This document shows positions 24,029-36,632 of a stretch of DNA of 64,000 bases, one piece after another. The notes beneath the pieces were generated by a model. That model was given only the letters and a program-made list of their open reading frames with translations. It did no database searches and was not told the origin of the DNA. The position numbers and the translations under genes were made by a program. Numbering within the stretch: position 1 is the first letter of the stretch; every line of letters starts with the position of its first letter. Where the stretch lies: positions 260,990,077 through 261,054,076 of the forward strand of contig CP136061.1 in NCBI GenBank assembly GCA_032622095.1, given 5' to 3'. The DNA comes from Siphonodentalium dalli. Lineage: Eukaryota > Mollusca > Scaphopoda > Gadilida > Siphonodentaliidae.

Positions 24029-25545
24029 AAACTCAATTAAAATCAAACCAAATACAGATTGATGTAGTTTGGTTCTGAATTGGACCCTGTTCAATGTATG
24101 ATCAATTGATTTAATGAACATGAGAGCTGTGTGACTGCCCCAAATTGCAAAAAAAACAAATAGTAAATTTGTGAATGTTTTGCACATATTAAATCGCAGA
24201 CAAAATAGATAATCAAGAAATGTATGTCCCTTTAATAATGCTTTTGAATATGCTGCATAACTGCTGTCAGATAATGCTTTCTGAAGCAATACAGCTGTTA
24301 GAAATTTATGAAGGCGCTCTGTTGTCGCTGTTGGTGGCAATTGGTTGCAATGCGGTGCATAACATCGGAGGTCCTCGACCCGTAAGTGAGCAACCCCCAG
24401 GAATTAACGAGGCCTCAACTTAATAGTTTGCAAATACACTGAAAGACGGAGAAAACTTAAATGTTTATAGCTGGTAGTATGCGAGTTAAAAACGGCGACT
24501 ACGACTTTTATTATTGTATTTTAGTGTTTATTTCCCGTTGTCTCACATCTAACTCTCGACTAAAAACTAGAATTTAATATAAGGCCCAATATATGCTTAA
24601 ACTTAGATAATCACCATCATAACATGGAATATAATGGTGTGGACTTAAAGGCGGTGGCTTAGGGGCCAGGATAGTGGACAGGAGGACACAAAAATTCGGG
24701 ATAAAACATTTTACCGCAAATTATTAGCAAAATTATATATCAACGTAGGCACCCATGAGTCTAATGGTGTGGTTCAATGTTGGAAAAGAGGTGCCAGTGC
24801 CCAGTACCCACGTCTAAATTTTCTAAATTTCAACATTCGTTTTTCTATATTGTCCAAAGATATCAGCAATCTATATATTGGAATAATGAGCTCTCAATAA
24901 CTCATCGCGGATATTTCAAAATTTTCACAAACAGAGAGGAGATTTCAAAACCCCGAAAAATAGTGACCAAATTAAGTCACCTGAACACTGATATCTTCTC
25001 AAATATACCGATAAGTTACATCATCCACATCAAGGATATGGACCGAGGGATGGTCACACAAATATACCTATAAGTTGCATCATTCATATCAAGGATGTGG
25101 TTTGGGGAATGGTCACACAAACTGATAAAAGCTCTGTGTCGCTGATTTCCATCAAACATGTGGCTATCTCCATTGTGCACGGAATCTATAGTATGGCTCA
25201 AAATTTTATCTGTCGGACACATGGATAAGATAGGATAGGAAATTGTTATTGAAATATGCACACATAGAAAGTACAATTGCAAATAAATATAATATTAATA
25301 GAGTATACATGTATATTGTTAGGGGTGATATAATCATGACTGACTGTCTTCCTATCACCCATGTTGGATGGAGAAGCACTATAATTGATAAAACGGTTGA
25401 TCCTGTTTGTTCTCCAGAATTATATAAATACATATATAAGAAACACAGGAAACCGAATGAGATATAGTTTACATTTTCCGAAGGGGCACCATTCGGTCCA
25501 GGATTGTGGATCATGGGAGGGAAGCACCAATATTGATAAAAAAAA
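24029..25545. other. Non-coding AT-rich region with GGTGTGG-type and 56-bp degenerate repeats
   Basis: Members of the GGTGTGG family begin near 24632 and 24767. A ~56-bp unit containing CATCAAGGATATGG and GGTCACACAAA is present twice near 25020-25125. A 150-codon minus-strand reading (23888-24340) runs through the TA microsatellite and is not accepted as a gene. No other coding signal is seen. Confidence 0.5.
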
Positions 25546-25548
25546 TTG

Positions 25549-25968
25549 TTATCTACTAACTTGTATAGGCGTCCTGGTGGTACGATGGATCAAATGGTGC
25601 GGTTAAAAGTTAAAACGGTTATCTACTAACTTGTATAGGCGTCCTGGTGGTACGATGGATCAAATGGTGTGGTTAAAAGTTAAAACGGTTATCTACTAAC
25701 TTGTATAGGCGTCCTGCTGGTATGATGGATCAAATGGTGTGGTTAAAAGTTAAAACGGTTATCTACTAACTTGTATAGGCGTCCTGATGGTACGATGGAT
25801 CAAATGGTGTGGTTAAAAGTTAAAACGGTTATCTACTAACTTGTATAGGCGTCCTGCTGGTACGATGGATCAAATGGTGTGGTTAAAAGTTAAAACGGTT
25901 ATCTACTAACTTGTATAGGCGTCCTGATGGTACGATGGATCAAATGGTGTGGTTAAAATTAAAAGTTT
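25549..25968 (+). repeat. 70-bp minisatellite, 6 copies
   Basis: TTGTATAGGCGTCCTG recurs at 25561, 25631, 25701, 25771, 25841 and 25911, exactly 70 bases apart. Copies are almost identical, differing mainly at GGTGG, GCTGG or GATGG. Each unit contains AAATGGTGTGGTTAAAAG, so the array probably expanded from a member of the dispersed GGTGTGG family. The high identity indicates recent expansion. Confidence 0.95.
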
Positions 25969-26845
25969 CCAAAAAACGTGGTACCGTCCAAGTCAGAAAT
26001 GGGGTTCGGGTAAGGAGCACCAACATTGATACGTTTATCGACGAATTCACCAAACTTATATATAGTCATCTCCACGATGGGATGTATTTATGTAGTGATA
26101 TAGTTTAAAATTCCAATTGATATCGTCCGCGACAGCGGTTGTGGGTTGGTCGGGGCACAATACAAGTCATGGATACCTGGTAATCTTTGGCGTTGATAAA
26201 TAATGCACATTTATTCAACCAAGTTCTTATCTACATTTGTTAACCTCGTTACACTCATATAAGTTTGGTTCGTTTTTAACCCACCGGGATATGACGTGCT
26301 ATAGTATAATTATGTCCATATCAGGTACGCATGTACCCCGAACATTGGAAAAATAAACTTGCTCACGATATGATGTCAAGTATATTCAAGGCGCGGACTT
26401 TGATTGCTGATGTCAGCCCACCCAAGTTAAAAAACGCATGCAGCTTTTAACGTTATGCCAGAGCCATTCTTGAGATGACAGTAACTATCAACTGTTTTCA
26501 GTTGACGTCGTGGCTGTTCTCAAAAGTTCCCGATCTGCTTTGATCAGTTGTATCGATTTTAAACACACACTATCGTCACAAACGCTTTCTGAGTGCCATG
26601 TTGACATTTCCGAGCGAGTGATACGTGTTTCAATCCACAGAAAGGCATTGGAAGATGTCGGTACTTCCAGTTCACGATAACGTTTTGTTGGCCATCGATC
26701 GTGTTTGTTTATTTAGAAATGTCATCACATATGTTCTTGTCTGTATATAAAATGTCTTTTTCTGGGGTTTAGTCAGGTGGAATTCAATTTAATATTCCGG
26801 AGGATCCCATAAATGAACTATAGCTACGTCCCTGGTGGCAAACGT
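25969..26845. other. Non-coding region; no gene seen
   Basis: AT-rich sequence with a further degenerate GGTGTGG-family stretch at the left (about 25980-26110). No ORF of convincing length or composition. Confidence 0.45.
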
Positions 26846-26847
26846 AC

Positions 26848-27190
26848 ATGTAGTCATCTCAACGGTATGTAGTCATCTCAACGGTATGTAGTCATCTCTA
26901 CGGTATGTAGTCATCTCAACGGTATGTAGTCATCTCAACGGTATGTAGTCATCTCAACGGCATGTAGTCATCTCAACGGTATGTAGTCATATCAACGGTA
27001 TGTAGTCACCTCAACGGTATGTAGTCACCTCAACGGTATGTAGTCATCTCAACGGTATGTAGTCATCTCAACGGTATGTAGTCATCTCAACGGTATGTAG
27101 TCATCTCAACGATATGTAGTCATCTCAACGATATGTAGTCATCTCAACGATATGTAGTCATCTCAACGGTATGTAGTCATCTCAACGGTA
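26848..27190 (+). repeat. 19-bp minisatellite, ~18 copies
   Basis: The unit ATGTAGTCATCTCAACGGT is repeated head to tail with rare variants (CTCTACGGT, CACCTCAACG, CAACGATATG). The three adjacent CGATATG variants show local copy spread. Confidence 0.95.
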
Positions 27191-27480
27191 TGGACACTAT
27201 GACGGTGTGGTTTAAAGGCACCGAGTCCCTGAATGTCATTGATTGGATCTGGGAGGGGTTCAGAAATAATAAAATAAAATTGTCGCCGATTTCCTCCAAA
27301 CTGATATACAAATTATTCCCATCAGGATCCCGGACTACGACCGGAATCCCTCCGAGATTCCGAACTAAGGCCAGAATCCCGGCAGGATAGACATGATCCC
27401 GGTGTTATTTTCAAAGGGGTATTCATCTCCGTGATAATGGTGTGATTTAAAGATACTTAAGTGGCATCGTCTACAGTTAT
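27191..27480 (+). repeat. GGTGTGGTTTAA-family degenerate repeat
   Basis: Begins GACGGTGTGGTTTAAAGG and continues with TCTGGGAGGGG and an AATTGTCGCCGATTTCC phrase. The same order of phrases occurs at 37.4-37.6 kb and, diverged, at 39.9 and 40.5 kb. A second start is visible near 27440. Confidence 0.6.
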
Positions 27481-28192
27481 ACCCGAGCTACGCCGGAAAC
27501 CCTGTCAGTTCGAAATAAAATCAATATTAATTGATAGAACCGTTCCCGCGGTCTACGATTCAAATTTATATCCAGGAAACTCTTTAAAAACTTGTTATAG
27601 GAATGATAGACCATCTTTAACAATGAATTGATGTTTTTGTTCTTGTAAATAAACAACCAATAGCTAGCGTGAAGTGCGTTGGAAATATTCTTATTTTAAA
27701 TAACATGTGATATTAATTTGCCCTCGATTAGAAAATGTCCAATTATAGGGGTGATTTGTTTTGAATTTGGGATCAGTTGGAACGCGTCAGGTACCAGGTG
27801 AACATTTTTAATTATTTAAAATTTAAATTAGTCAAGATGAGAAAATGGAATGATTCACAGGGCGTCGAAATTTACAAACGCCCACACCCGCACTAAACGA
27901 ACGCTCCCTGAACGTCTCTCACATATGTCACCCTTCCTCAATCTAAAGATGACCAATGTTTGACATCAAACGATAACAAACGTAAAACATTTTCAAAATG
28001 CATTTTAACATACCCAGTAAACTGAAAATAAAACAAATAACGCTCTTTGTCGTCAATTCGTAGGGGGAAGAACAACAGTTAGAAATTTCTGAAGGAAACG
28101 ATGTAATGGTTGAATTGTTCTGTTAGTATAAATAACCAACCAATATCTAGTGAAAAGTGGATTGAAATATTTTCATATTTTCAATTTAAAAA
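27481..28192. repeat. Direct repeat pair flanking the upstream side of the LINE fragment; otherwise no gene
   Basis: The region 27640-27745 and the region 28125-28235 share, in order, AACAACCAATA/AACCAACCAATA, TAGTGAAAAGTGGATTG-like and GAAAATGTCCAAT blocks, about 485 bp apart. The second copy runs into the LINE ORF start. Confidence 0.5.
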
Positions 28193-28798
28193 ATGATAGT
28201 AATTCGTCCTTGGTCCGAAAATGTCCAATCTTACAACTTAGCTATAACTTTTCAAAATAATTATCTGCCTAGCTTTTTGTGGATAAGAAAAAAACAAACT
28301 GATCATCTGTCGTTTCCAGAAGCAATCTTAGAGTATGTGAAATCTAGTTTGATTCGCAACTGCAGAGATAGTTGGCAACACGACTTAGACTTATCAAGTA
28401 GTGGTAAAATATATCGCATATTCAAACATGACATTAACTTTGAAGAAAATTTTAAAACACTGGACGACAGAAATAGGGCAACATTGTGTAGATTTCGCAC
28501 AAACAATCATATATTACCAATTGAAACCACCCGATGGTCATGCGACACTGGATGCGATGATATATGTATCATTTGTGATGATGGGAGAGTCGGTGACGAA
28601 TTTCATTATCTGTTTGAATGTAAGAAATTTACTGAACAACGTACAAGTTATTTGCCAAGAGAGGGTCTGGGCCGACACAATACAATAATCATGAATGGTA
28701 TTCTGAACATGACGGATTTAACTTCCTTTCGAAGGTTATGCGGTATTATTATCACTAACGTGGTGTTGCTGTTATTGTTATTGTGTTGTCTACGATGA
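28193..28798 (+). mobile_element. Non-LTR retrotransposon (LINE), C-terminal ORF fragment, 5' truncated
   Basis: A 201-codon reading matches the region after the reverse transcriptase in many invertebrate LINE ORF2 proteins. It has CRDSWQHDL, then a long helical stretch, then RATLCRFRTNNHILPIETTR, then a Cys/His motif ICIICDDGRVGDEFHYLFEC. The final residues run into a (GAT)n-type microsatellite. The catalytic domain with YADD and the endonuclease are absent, so this is a dead 5'-truncated copy. The clade cannot be fixed from this part alone. Confidence 0.75.
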
Positions 28799-28975
28799 TG
28801 TCGACGATGACAACGGCGATGACGATGATTATGATGATGACGGTGATGATGTTAAATGAATACGACAATGACTATGATGATGATGATGATGATGGTGGTG
28901 GTGATGATGATGATGATGGTGATTATGATGAGGATGTTGTCGTTGATATGGTGATGATGATGATGGTGGTGGTGG
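28783..28975 (+). repeat. GAT/GATGGT trinucleotide microsatellite
   Basis: About 190 bases dominated by GATGAT and GTGGTG triplets directly after the LINE ORF stop region. It may be the expanded 3' tail of the LINE. It produces artificial poly-Asp and poly-Met readings. Confidence 0.85.
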
Positions 28976-31900
28976 TATTATACGTCATGTTATTTTAGTG
29001 CGATTTGAGCTGGCAATGTTCCATTGTGATACCACATTTTTTGGGATAAGAAACAGTGGTGAAATAAATACATAGTAAATTCAATATCAACAGCTATATA
29101 GTTTTCCACCTAGCACTTTTCGATCAAATCGCGTTATATCATACATGAACACTAGACTAAACGAAAAGTAAAGTAGATTTTGTGATTTATTAATCAACTT
29201 ATTTTTAAATTTAATTTTCGTTGAATGTTTTTGATTAAACTCATTGCACAGTTTAACCAAATTATTTATTTTTTTAATTCAAAATTAGAAAAATTAACGC
29301 AGTTATTACATCCACAGGGGTAAATCGATTCACTACACCACATCTGGTTAAAATCGTCCAGTCGTCTGAATAATCAGACACGCGGACAAAAAATGACACC
29401 ATTCGTACGTTGCTCATAGGATCACGGCATTACGCACCAGTATCACCTGACAATAATAGCCCGGTTCAGGTAGCCGTACGTGTAATTTGTAAAGTGTGTT
29501 ACTATGGTATATTGCTTGGATATACACTTGGCGGGAAAAGTCATGTAATTTTACGGAGCCAAAGCTACATGTCTTGGGATATCGGCCCGACTTATAGCTG
29601 AGCGTGTAAACAATAATCCGGTGGTAGATGTAAGCTGTCCGACAGTTCCACAGCCACCGACACGTGTAATTGGCTTCAATCAGTATTGTATCTTTCCGTA
29701 CAAACAAATGTGTCTAATGCGAATCCCATCATAAATCTTCATTGGATCATTTGGATCGAAATTCTTATTATTGTCTGCTTAATTTACACCGCTAAACGAC
29801 ATTTGATGGTAATCGATATAAAACATAACAACCCGTTATAATATGGGGGTGTCTTGGAACAAGAAACAAATATCGGATATCAAGCAACTTACTTATTCTG
29901 GGTTGTAAGACAAATATCCCATACCCAGAATATTTGTTCTTCAGAGCAACGACACACGGATAAAATGTGTAGAATATTCTTATACCAGAAATTATTTCTG
30001 ACAATGGAATAAATTTTGGATGAACGATATTTATATGCATATGTTTTTAATTTTAGAAATTTCAGAAGACATTTAGGGTATAACAAAATATCAGTTTAAG
30101 TATTTATTTGCGGGAGAGAATACATTTCTTCCGCAATATTTGTTTTTTTTAACAGGGAGGTAAAGTGGTAACATTTGGATGGGGAATTCAGTGTTAATTT
30201 TCTGGGAAAGTTTTATAAAGTGTTACAAAGCGTAGGTGATCATATCAATGAAAACACATTATAAAGAACGCACATCTGGTAGGTCAATTTAGGTTCATAG
30301 GGCGTATTTTTAAATAAGTTCAGTATGAGCTTATTTTCAAGAGAAAAGCTGGCGAATGTATATGTACTTCATATCTGCATATGACATCTCTCCGGATAAT
30401 CAATTAATACCTGTCTCCTCTAGACCCAAAATAACAATTAAAAAAACCCACCAACAAAACAGTACTAGCACATACATGATCAGCTCATCAAACTTGGACA
30501 ACCTAGAGTAACCAGGAATATTGTTGCATTCGATCAATGTTACTTTGATCAACACGAAATAGCTTAAATGTCATCTTAAATTGAGATGTTTGGTCTCAGT
30601 ATCATTAAAATGAATCTTCAATTGCTAATAAATTATGTTTGGGATTGTGAGCGCATTGTCTTAACTTAGTCTCTCATCGCCAAGTCTAACATGCTTAAAT
30701 TTTACACGGGTTTTCAATAACTTCTGATTGATCACGAACCTGGTGCATTTCATTTAGTGAGCTTGTAATATATCTCCATTATCTTCCTGTAAACACCAGT
30801 CGCCGTGTGTTCCATTATTCGCGCTGGCTCGTTATCTACAATAGCCCATGCTGTCGACAACAAACTTGAGGGATATTGTTTCACATTAACCTGGGATAAT
30901 CGACTATTCTCATAGTAGGATATGTCCGCCAGCTAATGCTTGGAGAGAAATGCACAAGACGATAAAGCACAAGCAAACAATCGTTGTATTTGGTAGCCAA
31001 AGAACATTGTATGTGATCGGCAGATTGCAGTAAATCCAAAATCAATCCCATGGCCCTGTGTAGATGGCTTCTGCTTGTGAGGGTGTGCACAAACATTACA
31101 TTTCCAGCAAAACACCGTTCTCGAATACCAATTTAATTTTTTAGAACTACAATGTCAATCACACCAAACTCCCAATTTTGAGAAATGTCACTAGCATCCC
31201 TTGTCCACACCGTGGGTTAAACATTCCAAATGGGCCTCTGACAATCTCTTTGTGGTCAGACAGCTGTATTATTTCGTTGTCTTGTCAGTGTTATGTTTAG
31301 ACTGTATTGATATATGAACATTTCCAATCGCACCCTTCAACCAGTTTGAAATCCTGAATCCCTTGGAATAGAACTGGTACATCACACTTACCAATTGTTG
31401 ACAGTTTCTAACATGTCACATCGCCCTATTGTTCATTTACTCAGCCAATGCGGTTTTTGCAATTCTGTATAGTGATCAGTATTATTCAGTTGACGCAATG
31501 CCTCTTTAATGTATTTATCCTTTGACATGAAAACTACTAAGCTCTTATTAGCGCGCACCGGGTGTATACTATTCTGCAAATTATTGATAGCTGTGGTCCG
31601 ATGGGCATTTTATTTATAGATAATTGTTTTTTTCCGGTTTAAAAGTCGAACTGCGCGACCAGGAGGCCGACTCCGGTAAAATGTGTAGTTGGGAATTTCA
31701 ATTTCGTTTATTCTCCTTTACATTATTACGTCAATAATGTTGATTTTTGGTTTGTGACAAGCTATGTCAATTACCAATAAAAGAAATTTAAAAGATAATT
31801 TGTAAGTCTTATATTTCAACTTTTATATATATGTTTCGTTCTGCAGCCCACTGATGGTTGTGGTCGGAATCGGCCGCCGCTTCGTTAATTAGGAGCTGGT

Positions 31901-32269
31901 TGTTTTTGTTATTTTAACGGAATTCTGAGTTGGTCATTCGCGAAACCACTATATTTTATATTCTAAAATTACAAGCATGGGTATATACTATATGATCTTG
32001 AGCGCGTTACCATTTCTGACTACGGTTTTCTTGTCGGTGTCTGTCAATGCAATAATGAATGTCTCCCGACATCTACAATCCAGACATTCCGCCGCGGTTA
32101 ACGAGGGCATATGCAATTGCATTCGGTCCCAAATTCCGTCGCTGTAACGATAATAATCAAATAGTCTGCATATATTATAAAGATGTAACACGGATAACGA
32201 TGCGGATGCATCGTGTGATTCAACAACAATACGTGTATATCTAGCGACAGTTTATGGCGATTTCCACAG
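28976..32269. other. 3.3 kb of AT-rich sequence without a recognisable gene
   Basis: Only short scattered ORFs (about 60-97 codons) of ordinary composition, none with a recognisable motif or a good splice context. No tandem structure is evident. It may be intergenic or intronic. Confidence 0.45.
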
Positions 32270-33485
32270 TTAGGGCGCGTACACATGGCGGGCAAGAACA
32301 TATCAGGTATGCCCCATGTGACTTACTTGACCAATCAAATAAATAATACCGGAAAATATCCGACGAAGGCAGCGCGCTGATATTTTATCGCCAGTTGATG
32401 ATATGTGTTCACCTTGATTGGTGGCCATCGGTATCCGTTAACTAATCTCTATAAGGGACACGCTGGTAACCGTTCACGCACTCGAGTTATGATCCATCAA
32501 TATTATCGCCTGTTTCAACAATTGACTTCGTAATTCCATTTTGGATTGTTTGACATAATCGCTGAGCTATTATATGGATATGTGTTGGGACATATATCTT
32601 TTGAGGGTTTCCGCTGACGGAGGATGTCCATGGATTTCCAACTGCACCCCTCTTGAATCGGGCCAAAGACCCAAGATCACATAATTGAATTTGCACACCT
32701 CCCATCGTCTTTGAATTTTCCATATGGTACCTCAGATACCTTGAATTTTGACTGGACACCGGGGAGGGAGGGGCCTAGAAGAAATTCCAAACCAATAATT
32801 TGACCAAAGTAGGAAAAATGCAAATGTTGGTCTAAAACCACTAATTCCACATACATTAATGGTTGAAAAATCAGACTACAAGAACAATTTCAAACCATTG
32901 TTGGTGTGAAATTTCCAACTAATATTGTTTCCTAGTTGTCCCCATGTCCCCACATGCACCATGTAAGTTCGGTAACGTAATGTACACCACAGCCCCATGC
33001 ACCAAGCAACAATCTCCTGAAAACTTCATATGGGGTCTCAATGGGGGTGGGGTCATCCGATTTGCCACAAAACCATAATAACATTTGTCACCCCACATAT
33101 ACATGCACTATGAAATTATAACATTTCCAAATTTCCAAATAACGTTACCACTTTCTCATTATGCAGAAGGTCTTTATGCATGAGATCAGCAACGTTGCTA
33201 CAGGTTAGTGGTGTCTAATCCCACCGACTTTGGTAATACATGTCAACTTTACAGTTGGAAATTTCACAAAGCTATGAATTGCCAAAATGGACTATATGTT
33301 ATTTACCGGATGCAATTCACTTGAACCAGCATGACTAATACTGTTCTGATTGAGCTCAATCAACGCCGTCTAAACCGCCGCGTTCTCACGGGCGTAATCT
33401 TTGCAGCAAGAAAATATCAGTGTGCAATTTTACCTGATATTTTCTTGCAGATATTTTCTTGCAGCTTCATGTGTACGCGCCCTTA
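32270..33485. mobile_element. PIF/Harbinger-like non-autonomous DNA transposon, 1,210 bp, TTA target duplication
   Basis: The left end GGGCGCGTACACATG (from 32273) is matched exactly by the inverted right end CATGTGTACGCGCCC (to 33482). Both are bordered by TTA (32270-32272 and 33483-33485). A 3-bp TWA duplication is the hallmark of PIF/Harbinger. Inside the right end is a subterminal hairpin built on GCAAGAAAATATC (33406-33448). The related phrase GCAAGAACATATCAGG is also at the left, so homology extends about 45 bp from each terminus. No transposase-like ORF is seen inside. Confidence 0.7.
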
Positions 33486-34084
33486 GTGAATGTCGGCACA
33501 ATTACGCATGTTGTTTCACATTGATTTTCTTGACTTCAGTTCCAACGTTGTAACTTGAAGTGGAGCGAAGCGAATGGTTGATATCCCAAGAAACCCACTA
33601 ATATTTGTGTTGTCGTTTATATTATAATAAACTATATATAACTAGTGCAAGTTGCTGTTTTTCTCGCGCATGTTCCACTTCCGAAAATCCCGAAACCAGA
33701 ACATTTTACACCACGCTACATGAAAACAGCATTGCGATGAAAATATAAAGTTCTTATAGTACTATAAACGTTGCAGATAAAGTTCTTTGGGAATGTTCTA
33801 TGATATTAATCCATTGGTCCATTTCAATTACCAGTACCAGTAAATTTACGGTAATTTTAATAATTTTAATATAATGATACAAGGCCGAATGGAAACATGC
33901 TTAGTCGGATGCTAGTCGGTAAGGTTCACAGCACAAGGACGTCGTATCGGCATACGCTCCACATGTATCAATTGACTGAATATGATTTATTAAATGTCTA
34001 TTTTGGGATTATAGCAACCGCTAGATGTAATTCAACTGCATATTTTGTAAATAATGATTGATTCGTTTGGTTACAACCTGAGTC
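33486..34084. other. Non-coding; no gene seen
   Basis: AT-rich sequence between the Harbinger-like and piggyBac-like elements with no ORF of note. Confidence 0.4.
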
Positions 34085-34466
34085 TTAACCCTTTAACCAA
34101 CAAACCGGCCAAAACCGGCCAAATAAAGCTGCAACAGCCTAAATTATCTTGGGTCTGTCTCAATAAAACCATACAAATAAGGATATCATTGGAACCGGCT
34201 CATTGGCCACATTGTGATGGTTACAGTTATGCCCTGTGCCAATGCATTCTCTTATATATGCGAGTCGACCATAGGTCGCCTCGCATATATAAGAGAATGC
34301 ATTGGCCTAAAAAAAACACTTTTTACCATTTTTATAATTTTTATTTTTATAATTTTTAATGTGTTAAGCCAATGCATTCTCTTATATATGCGAGGCGACC
34401 TATGGTCGACTCGCATATATAAGAGAATACATTGGCACAGGGCCCTTCTGTTGGGTAAAGGGTTAA
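34085..34466 (+). mobile_element. piggyBac-like MITE copy 1 with two internal hairpins
   Basis: TTAA (34085-34088) is followed by CCCTTTAACCAACAAACCGG. At the other end TTCTGTTGGGTAAAGGG precedes TTAA (34463-34466). TTAA duplication with CCC...GGG ends is typical of piggyBac. Inside are two large hairpins (about 34231-34303 and 34370-34437) whose arms carry CCAATGCATTCTCTTATATA around a GTCGACCATAGGTCGC loop. The two hairpins are separated by an A/T-rich spacer. The element is 374 bp without TTAA and has no coding capacity. Confidence 0.8.
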
Positions 34467-35249
34467 AACAAATACACATACATATAATTGCTGTACAGCG
34501 TTGAACATAACATCAATATTGTGTTAAGTCAATAGATGCAACCATGTGGACTGCGTCATATTTCATTTAATTTCCCACAATTTGGTCTTCGCTCAACTTA
34601 AATCAGCTAGAAATGCAATATATATGTTTAGATAGATAGAAGAACATAATGAACCACAGTCACAAAATCCGGTGACATATCATGAGATTTCAGTAGGCTT
34701 TGTAACAATCAACTAGAACTGAATTTGCCATCTAAGCAACACTAGTATGATAACAAATTAGATAGTTAAATGGTTACAAAAGACAAACAGAGTTATTCAG
34801 ACTGATGGACAAAACCACTGATATGTTACGGTTTTAGGCATAATTTCATGGTATCACCATTTATTCATTGGCATTGGACCAAGCTGTCTTAAACAAACAA
34901 TTAACACGCGTATTCCAAGTTTTATGTTTATGCATATTCTGATGTGAACTGGTATACAATGGGGTTTGCGAGCGAATTATACATGTTCACAATACAACTC
35001 GTTATAACAACGTGCATTCATTGCCGGCTCTCAGACAAGAATGACTCGCCACACAGTAGTATTTCAACCAGGTTCAACCGCGTCAGTTAAAATGAGTAAT
35101 AAATGTGAAATGACCACCAATATACTAATAAATCTCAGTATAAATGTTGTCATGACATGAACTATTAGAATATGATATTCTTCGAAATGGTGATATAGGT
35201 CATAAAATGTAAGTATTGCGAGCTCAGAATGACATTAAATTTAAGGTAG
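34467..35249. other. Non-coding; no gene seen
   Basis: AT-rich sequence with no repeat structure or coding signal that I can identify. Confidence 0.4.
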
Positions 35250-35810
35250 TATCAGCCAGGGGGGGGGGTGGAAAAAAAAATCCGGCACGTATGCCGGGGT
35301 GGGTGGGTGGTCAAAGCCACCAACAAGCAATTTTTTCCGCAACTAAAAAAAAACATTCCTCCTTGTTTTTTAGTGTTTTGGCAATGAGTTGGGCTTCAAA
35401 ACCACTTTGAATGAGAGAAATAATGTAATTCTAACTGGTAAACTGACTGCAGGCAGTTATCGTGTTGTATTTTGTTGCAAATTTTGAAATCCAAGATGGC
35501 CGCTGGCAGCCATGTTTTTTTGGCCGAATGACCTCAAAATGACTCATTCCTATTTACTTGTCCATGTTAACATCCATGATAAATAGTATGCACAGAAATT
35601 CACATACAGCTGTTTACAGTGAATTCCCCCCGCAAATCTCTGTTTTAGTGTTAAAAAGGGGGTGGGTGTCAAAAAATGGTCGGAAAAAACTGCCGAAAGC
35701 GGAAAATAATTTGGCGGTGGGGGTGGGTGGGTTCAAAAAATGATCGAAAGGGAAAAAATGCCATACGTGCCTGAAATTTTTTCCGACCTCCCCCCCCCCC
35801 TGTATCAGCC
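35250..35810. mobile_element. hAT-like MITE, 545 bp, with 8-bp target duplication
   Basis: TATCAGCC flanks both sides (35250-35257 and 35803-35810). The ends are (C)AGGGGGGGG and CCCCCCTG, and the inverted homology continues through a GGAAAAAA stretch to GGCACGTATG / CATACGTGCC. An 8-bp duplication with CAGGG...CCCTG ends fits the hAT superfamily. The interior has poly-A runs and repeated GGGTGGGTGG/AAAATGG stretches and no transposase. Confidence 0.7.
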
Positions 35811-36600
35811 TGCATTAATTGCTTAAGCCTACCACACACACCTTGCAATATCTCTCAGGTTGGACTGTTACAATATATTATCTCATGGCATGATATGTAT
35901 CATGATGCAGTAACCACGATACAATCGTATCGCAACACAGTTAACGTAATGGAGATGTACTAATATTTATGCAATATTGTGTGAGTCCCAATTAAAAGTT
36001 GACTCGAATGAACTCCATTGATAATCAGATTGGGCATTATTTGTGTTTCTACTGAGAGGACTTAAGGCTATAATGATACACCTCTGCTATGAAAGAATAT
36101 ATATATATCGCGATTTGTGCTCATGATATGATATATGTATCCATAGTATGGACTAAGATTATTGAAAATTCTAACTACATCGACTTTACCATTTCAGAGT
36201 GCACAATGTTTGAACAAAGCACGCATGTACATATTTTACTACCGGTACTATATTGGGGACGAATAATCAGGGATATACACTACGAAAACAATTCCGCCAA
36301 CAATGTTCACTGCATGTAATTTTGTTTATAACAATGACGCTGTTTTCTGGCTATTTTATATCAAATTAGTAAAAATAACTTATTTTGGCATGATCAGTGA
36401 CGTAGCATATCAAAACATGATTTTCTACGATCGACGTCATGCAATCCATGCAAATTAGCCAATCAACTTCGATCACATGTTTCATTGAACAACAAAAGTA
36501 GCTACTGGTACTCTCAATGAAACAGTAAACGCGTTTATACCACGATCGCCTATCTTACCATACAAATAAGGCCATCTGTTTAAATTTTACATTTAATCAA
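35811..36600. other. Non-coding; no gene seen
   Basis: AT-rich sequence. The longest reading (36089-36319) has no recognisable motif. Confidence 0.4.
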
Positions 36601-36632
36601 CACCTGTTGATTAAACGTGCCTACTGTTGATT

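Noticed and set aside
23888-24340. 150-codon minus-strand reading with a poly(Tyr-Ile) tract
   Set aside because: The tract is the TA microsatellite and the flanking residues match no domain I know. No splice or start context supports it.
28783-28998. Asp/Met-rich reading
   Set aside because: It is a direct translation of the GAT microsatellite.
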